DNA of 64,000 nucleotides from Onion yellows phytoplasma OY-M (GCA_000009845.1 AP006628.2:778590-842589); one strand, 5' to 3'. Numbered from the stretch's first letter, positions 28,355 through 38,229 are shown. The notes: a model not told the origin generated them from the letters alone. A program made the numbers and translations.

Positions 28355-30013
28355 ATGAATACTTTATTCGAACAATTACCTATTTTAGAGCAAACTAAAA
28401 AAGCTTTAAAAGAACTCAATTTTATTGATGCTACTCCAATTCAGGCCTTAGTAATTCCAGAAATTATAAAAGGACACGACGTAATTGGACAAGCTCAAAC
28501 AGGAACAGGAAAAACTTTTGCTTTTGGTATTCCCATTATCGAAAAAATTGAACCAAAAATCCAAAAAACTCAAAGTTTAATTTTATGCCCCACTAGAGAA
28601 TTAACTCTCCAAGTATACGAAGAATTAAAAAAATTACTAAGATTTTATCAAGAAATAAGAATCGCTGTTGTTTATGGTGGTGAATCTTACACCAAACAAT
28701 TTAGAGCCCTAGAAGCTAAACCTCATTTAATTATTGCTACTCCTGGACGTGCAATTGACCATCTAGAAAGAGGTAAAATCGACCTCTCAGCACTAAAAAT
28801 TCTAACTCTTGACGAAGCAGATGAAATGTTAAAAATGGGATTCCAAGAAGCCTTAGAAACAATCTTAAAAAAGATTCCAGAAGAAAGACAAACTGTTTTA
28901 TTCTCAGCAACTCTACCTCCATTTATTAAAAAAATAGCAAGCAAATACCAAAAAGACACTAAAATCCTACAAGTTCCTGTTAAAAACATTGCAGTTAATG
29001 CAATCGAACAAAATTACTTTTTAGTAAAAGAAGTTGACAAAGCTAAATTATTAGTACGTTTACTAGACTTAAAAAAAGATTATTCAGCTATCTTATTTGC
29101 AAACACTAAAAAAGATGTTGACGAAATTACAGCCTACCTTCAAGACAAAGGTTTTTTAGCTGATGCAGTTCACGGCGATTTAAAACAAAATCAAAGACAA
29201 TATGTAATGAATAATTTCCGTAAAGGCAAAATCAAAATCTTAATTGCAACTGATGTAGCTGCAAGAGGACTTGACATTTCTGACATCAAAATGGTAATTA
29301 ACTATGACTTACCACACGAAGACGAAGTTTATGTTCACCGTATCGGAAGAACTGGAAGAGCTGGCAAAAAAGGTTTAGCTTACAGTTTAATTAGCCCAAG
29401 AAAAGTAAGCCAACTTAAAAAATTAGAATACTACTTAAAAGAAAAAATTACTTTACTAGATATTCCTTCTGTTCAAAGCATCAAATTACAAAATGCCAAA
29501 GATTTAGAAAAAAAGCTATTAAACATCATTGAAAAAAACAACGAAGACGCTACTCCAAATCAATTAGCACAAAAGTTATTAGAAACTTTTTCTTCTGAAC
29601 AAATTATCCAAGGATTATTGAAAAAATTTTTACCAAAAGAAAGAAATTACACTGACATCCTTCCTCCAAAAATGACTACTAACAATTCTTTTACCAGATC
29701 ACGTTTTGGTGGCGAATCTAGATTTGGTTCTTATGGTTCTAACAACTCTTACGGCAATAAATCTTACCAAAGAGCAAATAGCAACTTTATAGAAGTAGTT
29801 ATTAATTTAGGCAAAAAAGACAATATTAATCCTCCAATATTATTAAAATTATTAAAAGACCATTTCCAAATTTATGGCAAAAATATTGGCAATATCAAAC
29901 ACTTAACTCACGAAACTATTTTTGAAGTAGCAAGTCGTTTTTGGAATCAAATGAAAAGCAAAACTAATATTCGTTTCCAAAACAAAACTTTAATTCTTAA
30001 CAAAAAAGATTAA
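28355..30013 (+). CDS. deaD: DEAD-box RNA helicase (CsdA/DeaD type)
   Basis: ATP-dependent RNA unwinding in ribosome assembly, RNA decay and cold adaptation. 552 aa. Q motif region FIDATPIQALVIPEI, motif I AQTGTGKT (47-54), Ia PTREL, II DEAD (153-156), III SAT (~184), V ATDVAARGLDI, VI HRIGRTGRAG (~328). After a Gly/Ser/Arg-rich linker (~446-478) comes a DbpA/CsdA-type RNA-binding domain to the end. Start follows GATGAGGA. Intact. Single gene with its own terminator. Confidence 0.96.
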   Translation: MNTLFEQLPILEQTKKALKELNFIDATPIQALVIPEIIKGHDVIGQAQTGTGKTFAFGIPIIEKIEPKIQKTQSLILCPTRELTLQVYEELKKLLRFYQEIRIAVVYGGESYTKQFRALEAKPHLIIATPGRAIDHLERGKIDLSALKILTLDEADEMLKMGFQEALETILKKIPEERQTVLFSATLPPFIKKIASKYQKDTKILQVPVKNIAVNAIEQNYFLVKEVDKAKLLVRLLDLKKDYSAILFANTKKDVDEITAYLQDKGFLADAVHGDLKQNQRQYVMNNFRKGKIKILIATDVAARGLDISDIKMVINYDLPHEDEVYVHRIGRTGRAGKKGLAYSLISPRKVSQLKKLEYYLKEKITLLDIPSVQSIKLQNAKDLEKKLLNIIEKNNEDATPNQLAQKLLETFSSEQIIQGLLKKFLPKERNYTDILPPKMTTNNSFTRSRFGGESRFGSYGSNNSYGNKSYQRANSNFIEVVINLGKKDNINPPILLKLLKDHFQIYGKNIGNIKHLTHETIFEVASRFWNQMKSKTNIRFQNKTLILNKKD

Positions 30014-30052
30014 AAACTAATAAATTAACAAAATAATAATTTAATAATAACA

Positions 30053-30082
30053 AAAAAGCTAGCTTCAACAAGCTAGCTTTTT
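30053..30082 (+). terminator. Terminator of the DEAD-box gene (can act both ways)
   Basis: AAAAGCTAGCTT/AAGCTAGCTTTT with loop CAAC; T-runs on both strands, so it may also stop transcripts from recA. Confidence 0.85.
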
Positions 30083-30144
30083 CTTATATTTGCATAATTT
30101 AAAATAAAAATAAAAAATCAATTAATTTCAATTAATAATTTAGA

Positions 30145-31140
30145 TTAATTGCTAATATTATATCTTTTTTTAATTTCAGCAACCAAATGATTATAAATTT
30201 TAGGATTATTAGTTAAATATTTTTTAACATTTTCTGTTCCTTGACCAATTTTTTCATCTTTAAAACTATACCAAGAACCACTTTTTTGAATCAAATTAAG
30301 GTTAGTTGCTAAATCAATTACTTCTATCATTTTAGCAATACATTTACCATAAATAATATCAATAGTAGCAGTTTTAAGAGGAGATGAAAGTTTGGATTTA
30401 ACTACTTTTACTTTGGAATGAATCCCTACAACTTGGTACCCTTGTTTAAGGGTTTATGATCTTCTAATGTCTAAACGCAAAGAAGCAAAAAATTTTAAGG
30501 CTTTACCACCTTGAGTTACTTCAGGATTACAAAAAACCATCCCTGTTTTTTCTCTAAGTTGATTAATATAGATAACAACTGTATCAGTTTTATTAATGAT
30601 TCCTGACTGTTTACGCATGGATTGCCCCATCATTCGTGCTTGCAAACCCATAGCCATATTACCCATATCGCCTACTAATTCTGCCTCAGGAACTAATGCT
30701 GCTACAGAATCAACTACCAAAAGACTAATTTTGACACTTGCAATTAATCTACAAGCAATATCTAAAGCTTTTTCACATGAATCAGGTTATGAGATTAAAA
30801 GTTTATCAAGATTTACTCCAATAGCCTTTGCATAACTTGGGTCTAAGGCATGTTCTGCATCAATAAAAGCAACATTACCTCCCTTTTTTTGAGCCTCTGA
30901 AATGGCATGCAAAGTTAAAGTAGTTTTGCCTGAACTTTCAGGACTATAAATTTCAATAATTCTTCCTTTAGCATAACCACCAATTTCTAAGGCAATATCC
31001 AACGACAAAGAACCAGTAGAAATAGATTCAATTCCTTTATGAGTTTTGGAGTTGAATTGCATAATGCTACCTTTACCAAACTTTTTTTCAATATCCTTAA
31101 TAGTGTCTTCTAAATCGTTTTTGTTTTGTGTATTTTGCAT
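30145..31140 (-). pseudogene. recA: RecA recombinase with two in-frame stops
   Basis: The whole gene reads in one frame of 332 codons from [20 protein letters not shown] to KKRYNISN. TAA codons stand at 30787-30789 (after KLLIS, where the family has Gln before PDS) and 30454-30456 (after RLDIRRS). No frameshift is needed. The Walker A is SPESSGKT where RecA normally has GPESSGKT, so the first Gly is also lost. Other marks are clear: [53 protein letters not shown]. The product is surely non-functional as a recombinase. Loss of recA fits other phytoplasmas. Confidence 0.93.
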
Positions 31141-31319
31141 AAATAATTTTCCTTTGGTTTTTTTAGTTTTGATGAAATATAATTTTTAAATATTGTAATT
31201 AAAATAATAAAGATAAAAGAGCAAGATGAAAATAATTATTAAAGATAAATGTAAAAATTTAGAAACATATATAAAAGACAGATTTTAAAATATAATAAAA
31301 ACAGCAGTAACAAAATAAA

Positions 31320-31383
31320 GATCTCGCTGAACCCCAAAAACTAGACAATAAATATTTTAAAAAAATAGGGTACAGTGAGGATC
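31320..31383. other. G+C-rich inverted repeat between pgsA and recA
   Basis: Arms GATCTCGCTGAACCCC and GGGTACAGTGAGGATC (with one bulge and a few mismatches) around an A+T-rich 30-base loop. It resembles the structured element at 32466-32518. No T-run. It may be an RNA structure, a processing site or a tiny mobile element. Confidence 0.45.
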
Positions 31384-31394
31384 AAAAAAATGAA

Positions 31395-32054
31395 TTACTC
31401 AGGAGCAAAATTTTTACGAATAATTTTATAATTTTTAAAAAAATAATCAAAACCAGAAACAATAGTTAAAACAACTGAAACAAGCAGGCAAATATCACCT
31501 ATATTACTTAGATATCCAAACCATTTTTTTAAATTTGCATCACAAGCAAAAGTAGAAGAAGTATACAACCCAAAAAAAAGGCAAATGATGGCAACGAATG
31601 TAAAAACGGTTTTGGCTTTGCCCCAAAAAGATGCACTAATAACAACTCCTTCTTTATTAGAAGCTACCAATCTTATTCCTGTTACTAAAAATTCTCTAAT
31701 CACTATAATCATAATAACAGCAGTAAAAAATTTTTTAGGCATTTGAGTATCTGCAAATAAAAAAGTTCCTTGCGTAGCAGACAAACGACATTGACAAATA
31801 TAAAAAAGTGTGATAATAACTAATAATTTATCGGCAATAGGATCAAAAAACTTACCAAAAACAGTTTGTTGTTGATATTTTTTAGCTATATAACCATCCA
31901 AATAATCAGTAATAGCAGCCACTATAAAGATAATTTGAAAAGTCAAAACATTAGCAAATTCAGGCTCACTTTCACTTACACACATCAAAGGCAAAAGAAC
32001 AAACACTAAAACAATCCTAAAAACAGTAATTAAATTAGCCAACAAAGGAAACAT
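31395..32054 (-). CDS. pgsA: Phosphatidylglycerophosphate synthase
   Basis: Makes phosphatidylglycerol phosphate from CDP-diacylglycerol and glycerol-3-phosphate, in the membrane. 219 aa with at least five hydrophobic segments. The CDP-alcohol transferase motif is seen as DYLDGYIAKKYQ then G, FFDP and IADK (positions about 59-84), with K instead of the usual R after A. Start after AGGAGTAATGT, ATG. Intact. Stands alone between recA and the malate transporter. Confidence 0.92.
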   Translation of the reverse strand: MFPLLANLITVFRIVLVFVLLPLMCVSESEPEFANVLTFQIIFIVAAITDYLDGYIAKKYQQQTVFGKFFDPIADKLLVIITLFYICQCRLSATQGTFLFADTQMPKKFFTAVIMIIVIREFLVTGIRLVASNKEGVVISASFWGKAKTVFTFVAIICLFFGLYTSSTFACDANLKKWFGYLSNIGDICLLVSVVLTIVSGFDYFFKNYKIIRKNFAPE

Positions 32055-32671
32055 ACATTACTCCTGTAGTAATTTTGTAAAAAAACTCATATTTTTGTTT
32101 AATTAAATATGGTTCAAAAAGACAAATCATTTCTTTGAATATCAAAAAATAAAAATAGTAAATGTTTAAGGACAAAAATAAGATTTTCAAAACCTCTTAT
32201 ATACTATTATTATAACATTATTGATAAATGTTTTTAGTAAGTGTTTTTATATACATAACATAATTGTTATTATTTTGAGTAATTATTACAATTAAAAGAT
32301 ACATTATAAAAACTCTACATTTATCTACATTTAAAAAGTAAATTAAATTTGTTCTACATTTATAAATAAATTTTGTATAAAGAAAACATATTTAACTTAA
32401 TTTTTAAATGTTTATAATACAAATAAATTAGCAAAATGTTTTTTATAGTTTTTTGTGTTTAAAAATCTCACGGAACCCAACTATTAGCATAAACAAATCG
32501 AAGGGCACCGCAATAGTTAAAAATGTTTTATAATTTTGATATAAATATGTTAGCTATTTTGCATTGCAATAATTTCAATCAAATCAAATAATAATAAAAT
32601 ACTAAAATAATATTAAATAATCATAAATACTTATGATAAATATTTTTCATATTTATATATATAAAATATAA
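32055..32671. other. Spacer between the malate transporter and pgsA
   Basis: No gene seen. A structured element lies at 32466-32518 (listed separately). The rest is A+T-rich with stops in every frame and no tRNA. Confidence 0.5.
32466..32518. other. Possible pseudoknot-forming element
   Basis: CGGAACCC (471-478) can pair with GGGCACCG (503-510), and AACTATT (479-485) with AATAGTT (512-518). The order of the four arms is that of an H-type pseudoknot. G+C-rich in A+T-rich surroundings. Similar to the inverted repeat at 31320-31383 (both give GGGTTC then GAGAT on the minus strand). Function unknown. Confidence 0.45.
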
Positions 32672-33787
32672 TTAATATAACAAAGGATAAGCAATACTAG
32701 CTACTACTACTACTAAAGCTCCACCAATACGAGTAGCTATTTGAGCAAAAGGCATTAATCCCATCAAATCAGAAGCTGATAAAATAGCAACATTACCAGC
32801 ACCTCCAATACTATTGGTACAAAGCCCTGCAGTAATTGATGATTCTACTGGATAATAACCTAACTTTTTGCCTAAATACCCTGCTACTAAAGCAACTGAT
32901 AATACACACATTATACATGTAAAGACAAATTTAATATTTAATTGTTTTAACATATCTTCCATTGGAATACTAGAACCTAAAATTACTAAAAAAGCAGATG
33001 TAAAATTAGTAGTAACAAATTTAGAAGCTTGATTAATACAACTATTATAATAATCAGATACTACATTAAATAATTTCATCAAAACAACTACAAACACTAA
33101 AAAAACAATATATTCTGGTAGGTATTTTTTAATATTTGGTAATAATAAAATTAAGGATTCTTTTATTAAAACACTCAATAAATATAAAGTAAAAATAGCA
33201 ATTAAACCTGTAGTTATTTGAGGATAACTTAATTTTTCAGGAACTGATTTAGAAGTATTTTTATCTGGATTTTTTGGAGTTTCTTTAACTTCCAATTTAC
33301 CATAACCACTATATTTAGTAGTTTTCAAAAATTTCTTAATAAGCCCAGAAGCAAAAATACTAAAGATTCCTCCTACTAATAAAGCAGGAGTCATATGAGA
33401 CATAAAAGGTTCTTGCCAATCTAGATTCTGCCCAGCATAAGCATTTTTTAAAGGAGTAACTCCAGATGACATACCACCACTTGCTAAAGGAGCAAAAATA
33501 TAAAAGACAGCATCTAAAAAGCCCCCTTTAGAAGTTTGAGATGCATTTTCTAACCCTCCAATAGGATTTAATAAAGCCCCCAAAGTTCCTACAACTAAAG
33601 CACCAGTAAGCAAAGATACTAATATTAAAGGAATAAATTTTTTAAAAGAACTTTTTAATAACTTTTTATCCATACTTAAAAAACTACCAATAATTAAAGC
33701 AGAAACGAAAAAACTAGCAAAACCAATAGCTTTATAAGTATATTGAGTTTCTTTTACTGTTATAGACTCAGCATTTAAATGTTTCAT
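32672..33787 (-). CDS. 2-hydroxycarboxylate (malate/citrate) transporter, C-terminal part
   Basis: 371 aa, about nine transmembrane segments. Two family motifs: FAPLASGGMSSGVTPL (about 95-110) and CTNSIGGAGNVAILSASD (about 330-347), the paired substrate loops of the CitS/MleP (2HCT) family. It probably moves malate with Na+ or H+. The ATG overlaps the stop of the 141-aa N-part by ATGA, so the transporter is made as two chains or results from one shift. It shares the operon with malic enzyme, its functional partner. Confidence 0.85.
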   Translation of the reverse strand: MKHLNAESITVKETQYTYKAIGFASFFVSALIIGSFLSMDKKLLKSSFKKFIPLILVSLLTGALVVGTLGALLNPIGGLENASQTSKGGFLDAVFYIFAPLASGGMSSGVTPLKNAYAGQNLDWQEPFMSHMTPALLVGGIFSIFASGLIKKFLKTTKYSGYGKLEVKETPKNPDKNTSKSVPEKLSYPQITTGLIAIFTLYLLSVLIKESLILLLPNIKKYLPEYIVFLVFVVVLMKLFNVVSDYYNSCINQASKFVTTNFTSAFLVILGSSIPMEDMLKQLNIKFVFTCIMCVLSVALVAGYLGKKLGYYPVESSITAGLCTNSIGGAGNVAILSASDLMGLMPFAQIATRIGGALVVVVASIAYPLLY

Positions 33788-34209
33788 AATACTTTGCTTA
33801 ACTTTTGCATTTGCAAAAAGATAGAATCATCTTTAAAAAAAGGATAAGTAAACAAAATAGAAGGTACTAAAATACATAAAATAGAACCACCTCCAATATC
33901 TTTTAAGAGGGGAGTTTTAGCACCTATTTTTTGTAAAACAGCAGCTAAAAGCATAGCTATTAATAAAGGGGTAATTAATGGATGAAATGCAGGATTAAAT
34001 TTCTTAGTAGTTTGAAAACTTACAAATCCCAAAACAAAAACTTGCACAAAAACTACTAAACTCATCAAACAAAAAAGAGGTACACTAAACCCTAAAATAG
34101 TTTTTTGAGGAGCAAAAATACTATTAACTTTTTTAGAGTCTTTATTATCTTTATTATTATTATTGTTTTCTTTATTATCCGGGGAACTTTGTTCCTGTTC
34201 TATACTCAT
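33784..34209 (-). CDS. 2-hydroxycarboxylate transporter, N-terminal part
   Basis: 141 aa. Long hydrophilic Asn/Lys/Asp-rich head (about 1-34), then transmembrane segments at ~46-63, ~80-95 and ~108-122. It matches the first ~140 residues of 2HCT proteins (PLITPLLIAMLLAAVLQKIG, GGGSILCILVPSIL). Its stop overlaps the start of the C-part in ATGA, and its own ATG overlaps the malic enzyme stop in the same way. A split working transporter or a frameshift of one gene are both possible. Confidence 0.8.
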   Translation of the reverse strand: MSIEQEQSSPDNKENNNNNKDNKDSKKVNSIFAPQKTILGFSVPLFCLMSLVVFVQVFVLGFVSFQTTKKFNPAFHPLITPLLIAMLLAAVLQKIGAKTPLLKDIGGGSILCILVPSILFTYPFFKDDSIFLQMQKLSKVL

Positions 34210-35378
34210 TTTCTTACTACTCCAGTTTCTTTAGCTACTTTACAAACTGCCAAAGCAATTTGTTTAACTACTTCTTTATTAAAGGAAGTTGGCAAAATAT
34301 TATTTTCATTTAAATCTTGTTCTTTAATGATGTTTTTTAGAGCATAAATAGCAGCTTTTTTCATCTCTTCGGTAATTTTAGTTGCTTTAGCATCTAATGC
34401 CCCACGGAAAACACCTGGAAAAGCAAGACAATTATTTACTTGATTAGGAAAATCAGATCTCCCAGTAGCAACAATTCTAGCCCCACCTTTTTTAGCTTCA
34501 TCTGGCATAATTTCTGGTACTGGATTAGCTAGAGCAAAAACAATTGCATCTTTTGCCATAGTAGATACCATTTCAGCTGTAACAATACCAGGAGCAGATA
34601 CACCAACAAAAATATCTTTTCCTTTAAGTACTTCTTTCAAAGTTCCTTTTTCTTGATATTTATTAGTTACTTCAACTAATTTTTTTTGCGGCTCATTAAG
34701 ATTGGCTACTCCTTTATATAAAGCTCCTGTTTTATCAACTAAAACAATATTGTTAACTTTTAATAACAACAACATTTTAGCAATTGCCATCCCTGCAGAA
34801 CCTGCTCCATTAATAACTACTTGAACATCTTCAATAGATTTTTTAACTACTTTTAAAGAATTTAGAATTCCTGCAGCAACTACAATAGCAGTACCATGTT
34901 GATCATCATGAAAAACAGGAATATCAAGTTTAGCTTCAAGAGCATCTTCAACTTCAATACATTGAGGCGACTTAATATCTTCTAAATTAATTGCTCCAAA
35001 AACAGTTGAAATTTTAGAAACAATATTTACTATTTCTTGAGAATCAGTAGAATCAATACAAATAGGAAAAGAATCAATACCTGCTAATTCCTTAAACAAA
35101 ATAGCTTTTCCTTCCATCACTGGCAAAGAAGCTTTCGGACCAATATTACCCAATCCTAAAACTGCAGTCCCATTTGTAACAACACCTACCATATTACCTT
35201 TCATAGTATAACGATAAACATCACTAGGATTTTCCTTAATTTTTAAACAAGGCTCTGCTACTCCTGGAGTATAAGCTAATGCTAAATCATCTAAGTTTTG
35301 TACTTTTACTTTACTTACAATACCTACTTTACCTTTATTTTTTTCATGTATTTCTAATGCTTTTTCTTTGATGTTCAT
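34206..35378 (-). CDS. sfcA: NAD(P)-dependent malic enzyme
   Basis: Oxidative decarboxylation of malate to pyruvate, the entry to the acetate route. 390 aa, the short bacterial type. Tyr and metal motifs: YTPGVAEPCL (~36), GLGNIGPKASLPVMEGKA (~76), DDQHGTA (~158) and dinucleotide motif GAGSAGMAIAKML (~191). Start follows AAGGAG at a slightly long spacing. First gene of an operon with the transporter, joined by ATGA overlaps. Intact. Confidence 0.95.
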   Translation of the reverse strand: MNIKEKALEIHEKNKGKVGIVSKVKVQNLDDLALAYTPGVAEPCLKIKENPSDVYRYTMKGNMVGVVTNGTAVLGLGNIGPKASLPVMEGKAILFKELAGIDSFPICIDSTDSQEIVNIVSKISTVFGAINLEDIKSPQCIEVEDALEAKLDIPVFHDDQHGTAIVVAAGILNSLKVVKKSIEDVQVVINGAGSAGMAIAKMLLLLKVNNIVLVDKTGALYKGVANLNEPQKKLVEVTNKYQEKGTLKEVLKGKDIFVGVSAPGIVTAEMVSTMAKDAIVFALANPVPEIMPDEAKKGGARIVATGRSDFPNQVNNCLAFPGVFRGALDAKATKITEEMKKAAIYALKNIIKEQDLNENNILPTSFNKEVVKQIALAVCKVAKETGVVRK

Positions 35379-35590
35379 TGAACTGAAAATCTCCTTTTAT
35401 ATTTCTTTATGTATTTTATATATATTTGAAGGGTGATTTGATCTTGAAATTATTACCAAAAATAATCATCCGTCTATATTTTATACCTTATTTAATAAAA
35501 TAATTAATATTTTTTTTACTTTTTTAACATTTATTTAAATATTTAAACTTTAATACATTAAAAAAATAACAAAAAAATCAATAATTACAT
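35379..35590. other. Divergent spacer
   Basis: Between malic enzyme (leftward) and a mosaic PMU gene (rightward). Only A+T-rich sequence, with a TATAAAAT-like box on the minus strand near 35490; no clear -35. Confidence 0.4.
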
Positions 35591-35600
35591 TATTTTTAAC

Positions 35601-35640
35601 GTTTTTTACTCAAAAAAAAAAGAGTAAAATAAAGGTAAGG
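35601..35640 (+). promoter_or_regulatory. Conserved leader element, copy 2
   Basis: TTTTTTACTC, A10, GAGTAAAATAAAGGTAAGG: inverted repeat TTTACTC/GAGTAAA around an A-run plus a TAAAAT box. Same as 23126-23166 apart from A-run length. Also ahead of a membrane PMU gene. Confidence 0.5.
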
Positions 35641-35680
35641 GAGATTTTTTTGTGCCCTATTAAACCCAAAGGAGACACAA

Positions 35681-36268
35681 ATGTATCAAAATAAAAAACA
35701 ACCTAATTATACTTTATGGACTATTTTATTACTTATTTTTATTTCTACTGGAGTTGTTTGTGTAGTTGTTGCAGTAGCATTTAAAAACAGAAAAGAGCCC
35801 CAAGAAGAACAAATACCAACCCCAACCTCTTACAAACCTAACTATACCCCCAATAAAGGAACTTACACAGAAAATAAAGAAGAAGCTACCAACTCCCCCA
35901 ACAAAGCACCCATCAATACCAAAAATTCTACAACATCATGCAAGAAGCAGCAGATTTTTATTCCCATCAATTAAAACACAACAAACAAGTCCTCAATTAT
36001 TTAGAACAAAGAGGCTTTGACAATGACATAATAAAACATTTTAAATTAGGTTATGCTCCCAAAGCTTCCCATTTATCACGTTATTTAATGGAAGGTACCA
36101 AATTTTGACCCTGATGACCTCAAAACATTAAGTCTCATCAATCAAGACGACAAAACCGCACTTTTTGTAAAAGATATGAAAGATTTGATCCAATCCACCC
36201 TTTCCGACAACAAAGAACTCCTTGCACAAAAAGAACAAGAACTAGCAAACTACCCCAATCAACCTTAA
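35681..36268 (+). pseudogene. Mosaic PMU gene with an inserted dnaG fragment
   Basis: The front (to ~35925) is a membrane protein: MYQNKKQPNYTLWTILLLIF, one transmembrane segment, then a Pro/Asn/Thr-rich stretch with SYKPNYTPNKGTYTENKE. From ~35929 to ~36096 another frame gives a primase piece (AADFYSHQLKHNKQVLNYLE, then LGYAPKASHL, typical of DnaG just before its catalytic core). From ~36097 a further frame returns to a PMU-like tail (FDPDDLKTLSLINQDDKTAL) ending at 36268. As read, the first frame stops at 35974. A patchwork made by recombination. Confidence 0.6.
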
Positions 36269-36275
36269 AACAATA

Positions 36276-36304
36276 AAGAACTCTATAAAATAGAGGTCTT
36301 TTCT
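36276..36304 (+). terminator. Terminator after the mosaic gene
   Basis: AAGAACTCTAT/ATAGAGGTCTT (one A-G mismatch), 3-nt loop, then TTTTC. Confidence 0.6.
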
Positions 36305-36332
36305 TATTATATAATAAACTTATATATTATAA

Positions 36333-37783
36333 TTAATTACTAAATATTTGTTTATCATTTTCAACAATAACAAATTTTTTATTCATCAAATCAGCATCTA
36401 AAACAGCAACATTATTACCTAATTTATCTTTACGCAATATTTTAATTTTAGATGCATAAGCACTACATTCCATAACACCATCTAGATCAAAGGCATTAGA
36501 TTTATTTCTCCAAGCCAACAACTTAAATAAATTAGCTACTACAGGACGTTTAACTTCTTCTTTTATTTCTTGTCTAGAATAATAATGACGATTAGTATTT
36601 CTTCCTTCTTTAGAAGATTCTAATAATTTAATATCATTTTCCCCAGCAAAAAGACAAACATAATAAACTTGAGGTATTCCTGGAGCAAAGATTTGAAAAG
36701 CTCTACTCAATAAATAAGCATCGTCATCATTTCCTAAAGCAGAATAATAAGTAAAATTAATTTGATAAATATCTAAATTATTATAAAGAGATGAAGAATA
36801 TACTTTTTTAACATTAGCACCTTGTTTATATAATTGTTCAGAAGTATACTTAATTTCTTTATCAGTTAAAATATCATAAGCATCAATTACTCCAATACCA
36901 TCATGAGTATCTAAGGTAGTAAATTTTTTCATTGGAGATTTTTTCAACCACTCCACTAAACGTTGAGGATTTTTAGAATAAAGAGTATAAAGAACAACAA
37001 GAGGAAGAGCAAAATCATAAATAAAGTATCCATGCTCACTAATCTTATGTGAAATACTATGATTTTCATGAATTTCTGGTAATAATTCTACATCCAAAGG
37101 CTTTAATACATCTCTTACTTCATCAAGTAATTGCCATATATCAGGTTCTACAAAAAAACTAGTATCAGCTTTTTTACAAGCATAAGCAAAAGCATCAAGA
37201 CGAATAATACTTGCACCTTGTTTTACCATATTAGTTAAAGTAGTTTTAATAAATTCTTTAACAATAGGCTCTTTAACATTAAGATCAATTTGATCGGTGC
37301 CAAAAGTATTCCAAAGATGTTCAGTAGTACCATCATCAAATTCAATTAAATGAGTAGGAGCTTTATCTTTACGTTTATAAATAGAATCTACATCTTGTTT
37401 GGTTGGTCTATTAGGTCCTACTTGTTGCCAAAACTTTTCCCAACGTAGAAAAAAATCTTTATACTGAGAATTATTATGATTCTTTTTAAAATCTTGATAC
37501 ATCAAAGACTTAGATGAAAGATGATTAATCATAAAATCAAACATTAAATAATAACCACTATCACTTAATTCTTGAATATCTTTCCAATCTCCAAAAAGAG
37601 GATCAACTTTGTCGTATTGCTTTGGTGAAAACCCCCTATCGCTTGTTGAAGGAAAAAGGGCAATAAATGGATTCCTCCTACAACATCTTTAATATCTTCT
37701 TTTAAAACAAACTTTAAATCATCTAAATTTTTTCCTAATGAATCTGCATAAGTAATCAGCATTGCTTGGTTTTTTACTTTCAT
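36333..37783 (-). pseudogene. gtfA: Sucrose phosphorylase, one frameshift
   Basis: Would split sucrose into glucose-1-phosphate and fructose with phosphate (GH13 family). Reading frame 1 gives MKVKNQAMLITYADSLGKNL to GGIHLLPFF. After one base in the A5 run at 37653-37657 the next frame continues [18 protein letters not shown] to the end with no other break (483 codons in all, normal length). Catalytic marks are present: IIRLDAFAY (nucleophile Asp), LLPEIHEN (acid Glu) and [10 protein letters not shown]. The start follows AAAAAGGG. A homopolymer shift could be decay or error. gtfA is also reported broken in other phytoplasmas. Confidence 0.88.
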
Positions 37784-38209
37784 TAATCCCTTTTTATTAC
37801 TCCTTAGTTATTTAGTATTTGGTATTTTATATTTAGTATTTGGTATTTTATATTTTAATTTTAGTTAATATATTAAATTATTAAATTTGATTAGCATGAT
37901 AAAAATATAGATTATGGATAAAAATATTTGATAATGATATTAATTAAATAACTATTTAATCTTTAAAATGATAAAATTGATTGCTGATTGATTGGATTCA
38001 TTACTTAAATATAGATGACAATTATAAAGAATATAATTAATGTTGTAATTGCAAAAAAAATATTAAATATGGGGGGGGATTCTTTTTGTTTTGGTTCTAG
38101 TGCCCTGTTCCGTTTTTTCATAAAACTTTTTATTTTAAATTGTTCTTTAAGACTAAAAATTAATAGATAATTTCATATCTTTTCAAACTAAAGAAATATT
38201 TTTTCGTTT
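37784..38209. other. Spacer between gtfA and the tra5 remnant
   Basis: Mostly A+T-rich with TATTTGGTATTTTATATTTA repeats near 37805-37855 and a G8 tract at 38070-38077. One small frame of interest is listed separately at 38005-38121. Otherwise nothing recognised. Confidence 0.45.
38005..38121 (-). CDS. Possible 38-aa membrane peptide
   Basis: MKKRNRALEPKQKESPPIFN then a hydrophobic stretch (FFAITTLIIFFIIVIYI). Good positive-inside shape, but no ribosome site and the frame crosses a C8 run. It could be the leftover N-terminus of a permease from the sugar-uptake set near gtfA. Low confidence that it is expressed. Confidence 0.25.
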   Translation of the reverse strand: MKKRNRALEPKQKESPPIFNIFFAITTLIIFFIIVIYI

Positions 38210-38229
38210 AAAAAAGTGTCTAAACTTTT
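38210..38229. repeat. 20-bp repeat beside tra5
   Basis: AAAAAAGTGTCTAAACTTTT, identical to 14745-14764 at the edge of the left PMU. Likely the end of a tra5-bearing element. Confidence 0.55.
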
